Source: Terebella lapidaria
Taxonomy: Eukaryota; Annelida; Polychaeta; Terebellida; Terebellidae
Direction of reading: 5' to 3'
DNA length: 64,000 bases
NCBI GenBank assembly: GCA_949152475.1
Contig: OX424556.1
Location: 13,822,664 to 13,886,663, forward strand
The first letter of the stretch is position 1; each line of letters begins with the position of its first letter. The position numbers and the translations under genes were made by a program. Shown one piece after another: positions 50,651 to 62,500 of this stretch. Below the pieces are notes generated by a model. That model made no database searches. It was not told the origin of the DNA and saw only the letters and a program-made list of their open reading frames with translations.

Positions 50651-51464
50651 ATGTTGTAGAGCACAATTCTTCTCACTCCGTTGTGTGACATATATCCAGC
50701 AATTTATCTCGTCCATACCACACATTCTTCTCACAGATAATCTGCGATATCTTGCCTTGTAGTACGTAGTAATGGTATCTGCACATGAAAAATATTTCCA
50801 CTATAGATTATGTTTATAACAATAATCTGTTAGACCAAGACCATAGACAATTTAGACATGACAACATTGCATGATTAAACCATCTTGACTTGGATAGATA
50901 GTGTTATAGATTTTTCCTTTCGGCATTCTGCAAGAAATGTCACAAATCTGTAGCTGTCAGCAATATGGGAAAGTTTCTGTGTGTGTATGATACTGATATA
51001 TTCTGTTGTATGTTCTGTCAACATGTGCTCTTCACCCAGTAAGGCCATGAATGTTAATTCTTTCAAACTTGTCTATGTGAATGATGTAAAGCCTTCACCG
51101 AGAATGCCGGTAGTAGTTTTACCAGGATTATGTGAGATTCATTACCTATATGTATCTAGGTGGTGTTGACATGGGTGGTTGGAAGCCATATTGAAAAAGG
51201 CCCGGAAAACGATTTTTGACAGAACAAGCCAGAACATAAGAATAAGAGAGGGGAGAGGGGGCATGCACACCTATCATACATGCCCGACTATATAGTGAAC
51301 TGTCATATGCGAGGGCATTTACATGTACAATATGATATAATAATTACCCCTTCATATACGGCCTAAACGTGGAGTTATACTTATATGTACCGTTTAAATA
51401 AACATGCCTACTAACGCGATTTGTATAAAATGTAAGTAATAGGTATTTTAAGTTGGATAAGAAA
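50651..51464. other. no gene seen
   Basis: AT-rich sequence with no supported exon or repeat. Confidence 0.4.
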
Positions 51465-52045
51465 ATCACGAAAAAAGGGCATCACTTTGTGAAGATTATC
51501 CTGGGGTATCTCCATATGAAGTTTCAAAAGATTCCACGAAGTGGTCTCGGAGCAGAAGACTTTTGAAATTTTTCCCATAATAAGTAAATTACATTTCCTT
51601 CGAAGTTGAAAACACTCACACACAAAAGACAAAAACAAACAAACAAACAAAACAATTCTGAAAAAATTAAACTTTTAACTTTTTAATTTATCACTTCGTG
51701 GAGATTATCCTGGGGTTTCACCATACGAAGATTGAAAAGATTTCATCCAGTGGTCTCGGAGAAAACGTTTGGAATTTCTCCCATTATTATAATAAGTAAA
51801 TGACATTCTTTCAAAGTGGAAGAAAAATTCTCCGAAACACAATTGGTTTTTAAAATTTAAACTTTTGCGAAAATAAGTTTGTTGGGAAGATCCCATAGTA
51901 TCCCCGTACAAAATTTCAAAAGATTCCAAGTGGTCCCGGAGGAGATGACGTTTGAAATACTAAAAAATAAAGACATTCACAAAAAATGTCACACTCTAAA
52001 ATCAATTTAATTGTGGGTAAGAAGGTTATCAGACCTCAGGTCAAC
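51465..52045 (+). repeat. dispersed repeat family 2, second locus, with hairpin-like end
   Basis: Three units share GATTATCCTGGGGT, AAAAGATTCCA, GTGGTCTCGGAG and TTGAAATTTTTCCC with the locus at 37980-38515. The block ends with GGTTATCAGACCTCAGGTCA, which echoes the HINE 3' hairpin GGTTATCAGACC. Confidence 0.55.
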
Positions 52046-53583
52046 CAATAAATGAATTCTGCATTGTTCCCGTGATTGTTCCCATAGAATGTTCCCGTGA
52101 TTGTTTGTGAAGAGGATCACGGCAAGGGTTCAACTGTGAGCGCTGGATTGGTATGTTTACAAGTATACATGTATATGTATTATTCACACTTTATATGGTA
52201 GCGGTATGTGTCATAACTCATTGTGTATTAAATCTTTATTATTAAACATTCGATTAACAAACAATATGCATATATTATAGTCGGAATAGAGTCCAAATGA
52301 TGTAACCAATAAATTTCAATGGCAATATATTGAGAGAAATTTTTACAGGAAAGAGCAAACGAAGTGTCAAACAAGCATATTAGGGAACTACTTATACGGC
52401 TATGCATAATTATGCTAAAAATATAAATGAACATATATTCATAATGTCAAAGTCGCGAGTATTTTAATTTACACATTCCACTTCAAGTGATTAGAAAAAA
52501 GTGAGAAAATCGCAACCATAACATTACAAAAGATCCTCAAATAGAAACAAAGGCATTTCTTTCATATACATGTATCATGAATATTTACACTTGAGAAATA
52601 TGTAAATGTACACTCTCTCAAAAAGCACCAGATAGGCAAACTTCATACATTTTTGTACACGGGACATGTTATAAAATACGAATCTCTCGGGTGTTTTGCA
52701 AGGAAACCACCGTGAATCTATATAACAATCATTCTACCAGTTCTCTAATTTAGCTAATTCAATCTTCTCTTCGTTGGCAGATACAATTTCTTATCCTATT
52801 TTCTATTTAAGTACCTTCCTGAAAGACACTGTAACATTGTTTTATAATGGGCGGTTCATTCTATAATCTAAGGTGAATATACCTCCATGTGGCAAAATTA
52901 TTTATTATCGTAACATCGCAGGGAAACTGTAGATTATCCAACTAGAACAATAACATGGGGGGTACAAGCAAATTCATCCTACGATACATTTGCTTGCCGA
53001 CTGGTGGAGTTTCTTTTATACCATTTGCGACAAATTTCAATCTATGTAAAGTAGATACTAGTATATTTTGCCGATTTCACTTCACTGTTCAACAATGAAA
53101 ATAGGCAGTTGTCGAAATCAAAACAGAACATTTAAAGATGAAATCACAGAGAACTAAGTACATGTTGTCGATTATACACATGAGTACGCGAAACAAGGAT
53201 TTTGCTAAATTTATGGTGCATGTAGACTACAAAACAATTCAGAACTCATTCTTTAATTTTATAAGTGTTACAGTCAGATTTGATCTTTTGACAAATTTGT
53301 ACCAACGCATACTAATATTAGCTGCAGTATTGTACAGCGCTGTGATATATATGGCAAGAATCCATTCAGGAATGTAATAGTGTAGTTCAGGCTATAGCCT
53401 CAAGTATACAGACAAATCACAAACTAACAATCTCAAGTGGTGTATACTGAGTTATCAGGTTTGATTTCTGTACCACCTCGCAAGACACCGAATAAACGTC
53501 AGTTCACATGCAGACACACGCTCACAATCATAGCGGTCACATAGGAGCCATCCACCGAGGGCTGAACTGTTCTGACACCGACA
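52046..53583 (-). other. probable 3' UTR and flank of the 53.6-64 kb gene
   Basis: No coding exon is seen. AATAAA on the minus strand occurs near 52231-52240, about 1.35 kb past the stop codon, and may end the transcript. Confidence 0.35.
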
Positions 53584-56500
53584 CTAGTACAGCATGCCGT
53601 GAGTCTCGGAGGCCGCCGACATGTAGCTCATGTTGTCGGGCTCCAGGTTACGGGGCCGGTAGTTGAGGCTGTCCTCCAGGGTGCGGTCCAGCTGCTCGGG
53701 GTCGTACTCCATGTCGTCATCTAGGCGGGGGTCGGCGGCAGTGCCGGCATACAGCTCTGGACGACGTTCGTCCTCCACCCGCCGGTCTATCCGCGTCCGT
53801 TCCCGCTGCTTGCCGGCATCGTCAGCCTCCGCCAGGCCCATGAAGGTCTTGTACAGGTTGAAGGTGTCCTTCGTGCTGAGCTTGGTGTCCCTACCACGCG
53901 AGCGACCACCGTCCGCGCCCTCGATCATCCCGTGGTTTGTGCGGTCCACGATGCTTTCCCACAGCCGCCGTCGCTCGGGCGTCGCGAACAGGTCAATCTC
54001 TATAAGTCGCGTGACGATCACCGAGGACTTCTTGAACATGTCCTCGACGCCACGGATGGGTACGATTCGCTCACAGCGCACCTTGACGGCGACCTCGGCA
54101 ATGCCATCTCGCAGGCCCATGTCCACTTTCTCTGAGACCGTGTCGAAGTTGAGCATGTCCTCGGGTTTGGCGTGGGCGCCGTCGGCGTGCGAGGCTGGCA
54201 GCGGCCCGATGATATCCTCCTCCTCCCGCTCAACGTTGATGCTCTGACGGATGCTGTCCTGGGGCGCGTCCTTGAGCAGGCGGGACACCTCGTACTCCGA
54301 CCGGTGTTCACGCACCTGTCGGGAGCCCCGCGAGTCGTCATAGTCCGGCACGTCGTGGCCATTCACCGGCCGGCGGTCTGTAACCAGCAATGCATTCTCT
54401 CAACAACTTATCTTGTGGATAACATAATCAGCTTATCCGTTGTCTATCATAAAACATAAATATTAGCAGTATTTTTGATAATAGTAGCTTAAATATTGCG
54501 ATATACAGTGAATTTGAAAGTAGGATAAGTATTCTATATGTATGATCATTGCACTTTGTGATCCATTAATGTTTTGAAGTTAGAACATACCTTTCTTTCG
54601 TTTAGGCCCGGGAGGCTCTGTAAAAGATGAAGAAGACATTTTAAATATAAATTATACATGTGTATGTCGTGGCGATTGCATGATACTGGTGGATAAGTAC
54701 TGAGAGGAGATATGGATCTAAGCTCTCTGTGATGGAGATGTGATGATGGCGAAACCACGAGACATGGGTGAACAAAGGAGCTAGTGTTTTGTTTAATTAG
54801 GTCTATTGCTATACGATTTTGACGTTTTTGTCAGATAATTAGCTCTTTCCAATCATGTTTCCCCAAAGCGTAGCATTCGTCATGTAGTGCTTTTTATAGT
54901 TGTTAGATTGAGACTCGTCATGTATACAGTGCAATACTGTGAATGTTATATGTGTTTCACGCTCGCGAATATACGTGAACAAACATTACATTTCCTGAAA
55001 CATGTCACTATGTCGCATTCTCTTCTCAGGAGTCTTTTCCCCAGCTTTCTAAAGAAGGACACAATATATACTTCACTGTTGTATAATGAGCCACGACCCA
55101 ATTCTTCACACAAACACTACGTGTGCAGGGGCAATCCGCCAGGATCTATTTCAAATATTGACAGCAAACGTCTCTGTGTAATGTAACATTGCCAGATCTT
55201 ACAGCAGTGGCTGTTCAGACCGCCCGCCCGCCATGCTATGGTAATATTTCGTATTGCACGGAGTTATTGCCCGCTGCTCATGTTAGGTGTACAGTATGTC
55301 CCCCTGTCCAGGCATTGTGTGTCTCAAGCCTTGATCCTTCGTGTGACAAACTCAAGGTCTAGGGAATCTGCCTTTTGTTAACAACGTCACAAACACATTT
55401 TGTTCATAACAGTACTATGTGCGATGAATTTTACCTTCCACTTGTGAAAACAATGGTATTGGCATTTTGTTCGGCCCTGATTTAGTGATAAATAACGGGC
55501 CGTCAACAACTATCAACCCATTTTAAATGGCCTTCAATAATTAATAAGCGACATATCCATAAACGAGTTTCAAGCAAGTTGGAGCTGAAAGCTAACATAA
55601 TTCGTTAGTATGGAGAGCTGCCAAATTTAGAAAACCACTGGAGAAATTTAATGTCGCAGGGAAGCAGGGCTGTATTTCACAGGGGATATTGATAATTGCA
55701 CTGTGCACACCAATGTCACTCATGGGCACCTTGCTGGTTACCAGTGAGAACACATCGATAAGTCTGGCCCAGATCTAGGTTATTTGTGGATTATAGGGCA
55801 TTAGGCTAGGTTGTGGCAGTAGACGAATTTCCCGACTGATACTTGTATCAGCACATTACAAGTTTGGCTATTACATGGTATCACTTGGTACATGTACGGT
55901 GTGCATATCATTGCATCACATATACATGTAAGGGCAAAGCATGCAATTACCACATTTGTATCTATTTTTATCGTTACAGTGTTTTAGGCCTATCTCTCTC
56001 CAGGCCGTGTAAATTGAATAACGCTTGAATGCATCACAGTCCTTCCCCACAGACAACAAGGAGAGTTTACACATTCACATAGACACATTTTGTGTGCAAG
56101 TGCAATATGTTCGAAACTTTCTGCCATTGTGGGGTAATGAATTGCGTCGCAGCGTGAAAAAAAAGCATTTCACACCGTGAAAACGATATTTCATCTGTGA
56201 GGAGGATGTATTGTTGTCAGTGTTAGCCCCAGTGTGTATTCAATCACCATACACGTAAGTACACATGTGGCCAATACTTGGCATCAACAAACATTTTAAC
56301 AGCGGTTAATTAAACGGCCACCAAAGAATTCGGCAACTCGACTGACCTGTTGGTCATGTCATTATCATTATTGTGTGCTGAGTTCGCTGATATGTACAGT
56401 CCAAAAACAGGATGACCCCCAAGGGGCCCATTACAACTGGGGACATACATAGTACCTACTCAGACGTATAGCTAACTGTATGTCTACACGCACGGTCTGT

Positions 56501-59500
56501 CACTGACCACAGGACAGACAATAGCCCAGCTGAGAGGATGTACAGCAAAAGTATTTTCAACAAAAAATCCCGTTGTCAGTACATATTGTTCACAGGCGAC
56601 ATCCCATACAGTGTATGCAATTTTATATTGAATAGGAAACTCAGGTCCTCGCCCTACTTTCACGCCTTGCTGTTTGTTCAAACATGTATATGTATCAAGC
56701 AGAGATCATCATAGCTGGTTTCTGGGCAGCAACGAACATTGGAATCCAAATATCATCGTATTTGAATCAATATGGAAGTAATATGAGTAAATTGAACTGG
56801 TTGACCGAGTGCGGCGGTGCCACAATAGTTCAGAGATTGTTTTTATAGAGATAGATAGTGTTGAATGTGACCAGCTTAGGCACACACCATTGTGGTGTGC
56901 TATCGTGTATGAAATCTACTTGTATAGGGCGGAACAGCTACATATTTTTCCTTTGTCAAGCTCCATTCACCAAACGTCGTTGCTTCTAAGGAATCTCGTG
57001 TGTAGAGAAGAATACGATGTACATGTACACTGAGGTGGATGGGTAGGCCTATCTCTGGGGAGACTTCACTGTCATATAACACACACCACTTGATACTCGA
57101 GCACCGCGCTCCACACAACTTCTAGATTCTATAGACTCTGTCCCAGTACAATGATGTGCCGTTCTGTGGTACACTAAATCGTTAATACATTCAATTGAGT
57201 TCACAAACAGGTCAAGTTTTCACACAAATTTGTAATATGTCACCTTGCCCTTGATTCTTTGTGGTTGGACTCAGTGAGCCGTGTCTCGAGCGCATGGTCA
57301 GAAAAAAATGGACTTTTAAAAATACAAAATGTTCACACGAAAGTGAATAATGTTTATAATAAATGTTGTAATTATGAAATGTCCTACGATTCAGTTGGGA
57401 ATGCTCAGTTAGAAGCATAATACTGTATATGTAGCTGCATTTCTTGTAGGTCATTCAAGGTGCACAAGTCGAGTAAATTCACTCAGCATTGGATAAGAAA
57501 GTGAATAAGAAAATATCCACATGTACAAATGTAGACGTAGGCTACTATAGTGATTTCAAAGTGAAAATGCTTCACATTAAAAATCATTCTTTACATTTTT
57601 AACACAGAGTAAAACTTAAGTAACTTTCGAGCGCCTTCTACTCTCTCAGACTGACACCATATACATGTACGTGTGGGTAACTCCACAGTCAGCTTGTGGT
57701 TTATTCGACAAAAATGTATCTTCTCGCAACATACTCGGCAAACAATGTTTGGAAACTGTTCTCGCATGAAATTTTTGTCTGTCTATCTTCAAGTGTATCA
57801 AGTTTAATTAGCAAAGTGCAAAAATGTTATTGATGGTTTGTTGAACTCGAAAGTTGATACATCAGATGTTCCATATAGTTACAGGAATTCAGAATAATTT
57901 GGCATTCGAAATTATGCCGTGTCTAAAAATTACATGCATAGAAACATGTTTGTGTCGAGCAAAACACACAAGAAACTTATTATCCTACTGTCCTATGTCC
58001 TTATGTGACAGGATAGAATACCAACATAATTAACCAGATATGTCAAGACTACATGTATGCACTACTATTATAAATGTTATAAACTATTTATCTGCTGTTT
58101 GTCTGGCAACTCACAGTCACACGTGCACATGGTCTAAGTTAATGAAGTTTAGGTTTTTGGCAAGGTTGCCATTTTATACTTGTTTTCGTTCCTCGAAACT
58201 TGACAATATGCGACACAATGAATCCCATGGGATGTTTGGTAACAACTACATATATACATACACAGCATAAATACATGTACGAGACCTGATGTTGGCTGGG
58301 TTGGTGTAAATCGTGCAGTTCTGCATATTTGTGTGGTACACACTTTAGTTGCGACCAGCAAACACGCGGTGGCAAAATCAAGAAAATAAGTAAACATCAA
58401 TAAATGTGATATGGTCAGCCGTGGACATGCCTTTATTACAATGTTCTCACGGTCAGCGCTTCGTAAATTAGTAACAGTTGAAAGCCGAGTTATGTTATGT
58501 GGAATAACTTATCGACCGGTTGGCAGTTGCACAGTCATGTATTAATTCTAGCACCGACTAGGTTCCTAATCATCATTTACACGTGAGTTTATCGATTCAA
58601 ATGTCTATACCAAGTCTTTTGACATGACACAGAGAGATGCAGTTATGGTCACGATGACTGAAATATTCCACGCGTTTTGTCAATAGGCCTAATAATGTTT
58701 TGGATCATCAGATCAGTTTGCATTTCACGTTTTTTCCATCATGTATCACCCAGTTTCAGACTTTCGTTTTTAAAAGTGAAAAAGGCCAATCTATTCAATT
58801 GAAAGTGAAAAAGGTTGGCAAGAATACCACAGGTTATGGAAATAATAGACCAAATAACAGCACTGTAGAAATAAGAAGGAAGATCGCATATGACCTAAAA
58901 ATGACACTTTTCAATGGTAGGTTCATACTGCACACATATGCATACAAAACATTTTCTCCGAGCACCCCTCCCCTCTTTCAACCATATACAGGTATATATT
59001 CAGTGTGCTTTCTATTACAAAATGAGAGGATCCCTCGAGCTAAAGAGTAAATGTCAGCCGCCCAGTGCACAAACGTGAAAACCTTGACGGTCGGGGCCCC
59101 GGGAGGCTTCAGGCCTCGTGCGAGATCCCCCACTGCTCGCTCGACAAAAAGGTCACACAGCTCGCCCCGTAGTCACACTGTGTCGAACGCACTCTATTCC
59201 TTAGTAGCTGAAAAATCTCGTTGTTGAATTATAGAATTCTACCAGTAAACTATGTCCAAAAAATGTTTGTCGCTGTGCACAAATAAACCAAGTCCATGTG
59301 TGTTTTTTTCTCCATCGGCAAGAGTCATTCCGACCTTACAGTACATCAACCATTCTTATAGTTGTAGTTTACCATTCATTCTGGGCCACTTTACATTTTG
59401 TCGCCGAAAAAGTCTTACGCTTGAAATCTGACACTGAGTGAATGCAGATAAATGTAAAGGGTTTTTCTTCTGTATCATAATTGCCAGGTCGTAAAACTAA

Positions 59501-62500
59501 ACTACAGTTACCTCACAGAAAGCGTATAAATAGTATTTGTTAGATACGAGTGAGTGCAGATAAGTGTAAAGTTGTTTTCTTCTGTATCATAATCGCCAGG
59601 TCGTAAAACTAAACTACAGTTACCTCACAGAAAGCGTAATAGTTTTTGTTAGATACGAGTGGGTGCAGATAAGTGTAAATGGGTTTTCTTCTGTATACTA
59701 AACTACAGTTACCTCATAGAAAGCGTAATAGTTTTTGTTAGATACGAGTGGGTGCAGATAAGTGTAAATGGGTTTTCTTCTGTATACTAAACTACAGTTA
59801 CCTCATAGAAAGCGTAATAGTTTTTGTTAGATACGAGTGGGTGCAGATAAGTGTAAAGTTGTTTTCTTCTGTATCATAATCGCCAGGTCGTAAAACTAAA
59901 CTACAGTTACCTCATAGAAAGCGTAATAGTTTTTGTTAGATACGAGTGAGTGCAGATAAGTGTAAAGTTGTTTTCTTCTGTATCATAATCGCCAGGTCGT
60001 AAAACTAAACTACAGTTACCTCACAGAAAGCGTAATAGTTTTTGTTAGATACGAGTGGGTGCAGATAAGTGTAAATGGGTTTTCTTCTGTATACTAAACT
60101 ACAGTTACCTCATAGAAAGCGTAATAGTTTTTGTTAGATACGAGTGGGTGCAGATAAGTGTAAATGGGTTTTCTTCTGTATACTAAACTACAGTTACCTC
60201 ATAGAAAGCGTAATAGTTTTTGTTAGATACGAGTGGGTGCAGATAAGTGTAAATGGGTTTTCTTCTGTATACTACACTACAGTTACCTCATAGAAAGCGT
60301 AATAGTTTTTGTTAGATACGAGTGGGTGCAGATAAGTGTAAATGGGTTTTCTTCTGTATACTAAACTACAGTTACCTCATAGAAAGCGTAATAGTTTTTG
60401 TTAGATACGAGTGGGTGCAGATAAGTGTAAATGGGTTTTCTTCTGTATACTAAACTACAGTTACCTCATAGAAAGCGTAATAGTTTTTGTTAGATACGAG
60501 TGGGTGCAGATAAGTGTAAATGGGTTTTCTTCTGTATACTAAACTACAGTTACCTCATAGAAAGCGTAATAGTTTTTGTTAGATACGAACGATATTACCA
60601 AGCTATTCTTTCCATTAAGATAGCAATGAACAGTGCTCATATTCACTGTCCATGAAGACATGTGTATGTTGGCTATTAGATAGTTTGTTTATGAAGAAAG
60701 AATATTGTCCAATTAGAGTATGTGATCTGCCGAGTCCTGACGTTCAGGTATTTCCTGTTGTCTAGGAGGCGATAGACAGCTGAGGACACTTACAGACGAC
60801 CTAACGTGTCGTGGTGTCATTGCCACAAGCTCAAGACAGTCACCAGGGCCCGGAGAATAACAACACCCATCCAGTACAGACAAAGGATGCTCTGTTTGGC
60901 AGCAAAAAAACAACAACACGCCTAGCTACCAGGCCAAGAGTGTATTTGTATTATTTCACTTCTGCCTCCCAAACACACTTGCAAAGTGTCTTTGGAGAAA
61001 ACAATTAGATAGCCTTTGAGCGTTCTCTGGAAGTCAAATAGTTTCATTTGGAGACCATCATCCTGCTAGAGTTGTTCTTTGAAATAAAGCCGTTTCCTAT
61101 TTGTTTCTGCTATAGCATTGTATGCAGAGTAATCATGGCCTCAGAAGACATGCTAATGACAATAATTAAAAGGTGAACTAGACTTTATTTTCAAGCTATC
61201 AAGCAGTGTTGCATGACATGACAATTATTGTTCAGTTTGCTCGGCAGGATAAATGCACCACGTGCGTTTTATGTTAATATTAAACTCAAAATGCAATATT
61301 GCATAACTAGGTATATATTAACGAATGTTCACATGTACACGTATGACTGTATGTCCACTATTTTATGATACACTCAAGAGATGCCCTGTACTTTATTACA
61401 AAAAGTATGAGAATTTTTGCGGGCCACTGATCACTCAAAATGGCATGTATGTCAATCGTTGTTCTAGTAAGTTCTGCTGAAGCGAATACCAGAGGTCAGA
61501 TTTCCTTGTCACGATGAAATGTACTCTGGTAATTTGTCACGGCACCCACATTATCTAAAGATGGCAATTTGTCATGGTCCACAAATTATAACATCATTGG
61601 GACGTATCAAGGACAAATCTCAGTGAAGTTTTGACGACTTTTGATAAAAAATTTGAAAATAACGTGGACACTTTTTCATTATTAATGACGTGGCTGTTAC
61701 ATTACTGAGGATTGCCAGCCGTTTATGAGGTAGTCGATGCCATTGCAGCCTTGGGTGTCCCTGCCCGGTCTAATATTACTCCGCTGGAGGAAAATCGATG
61801 GAGCTGCACCCACAAAGGCAGAGACATCAACAAACGGGACATGGCTGGATACAGAGTGCCCTGCATCAATAATGGCCTAATGTAGCACGCTATCCAAAAC
61901 CTGAAATTCCCCTCTCCTGACTATACCATCTATGTCGCATCAGTCATGTTCTATATTGTTGAATCAACAGACGATAAATTTCTGAGAGCACTGATAAAAT
62001 TGCACCACACTGCGTAAACAAAGTACAGATGGGTATATGTTGTTTCTCTGTAGGAACGATGACCGACGCCATTTTGGAATAAATAATATGTCGCACAAAA
62101 GCTATGTGCACAGCTTGCGCTAGCCGTATAGTACCTGTCCTAAACCATCAAATTATTCGCACTTATTGGCAGTGTAAAGAGGCATGTCATATGTCCAACA
62201 CATGTAGTCATATTTAATAACCAGGTCATTTCAATACACTGATGTTACGAGCTGAACAGTTTCTGAATATTGCATGGTGACAAAGTCAGCAAAACACTGA
62301 ACAGACGGCACATGCATTGTGGTTAATGCGCTAAAAGCCCCACTTTATTGCTCGGGAATGACAACAAAATATATCAGTACCATTAATGAAAATTAATTCT
62401 GAATAAAGGTCAAAAAGGTCATGGTAACGATAGGAATGTTAATGAGACTGAATGTTAACTGAAGATCGTGTTATATTGACAGCATACATAGCTTTTCTTT

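Noticed and set aside
53663-54247. Plus-strand frame of 194 codons rich in Ser and Arg
   Set aside because: It is antisense to the well-supported terminal exon at 53584-54377.
58700-59050. Plus-strand frame of 116 codons
   Set aside because: It has no recognisable domain, no splice context and lies antisense in a long intron; probably chance.
59080-59190. GC-rich patch whose minus strand includes AGCCTCCCGGGGCCCC, resembling the microexon AGCCTCCCGGGCC
   Set aside because: It is 26 nt rather than 27, would break the frame, lacks a polypyrimidine tract and has a weak donor (GTTTTC). Similarity is probably chance GC composition.
59432-60592. CRISPR-like array
   Set aside because: Units are contiguous with no unique spacers, are too long, and lie in an animal intron; it is a minisatellite.
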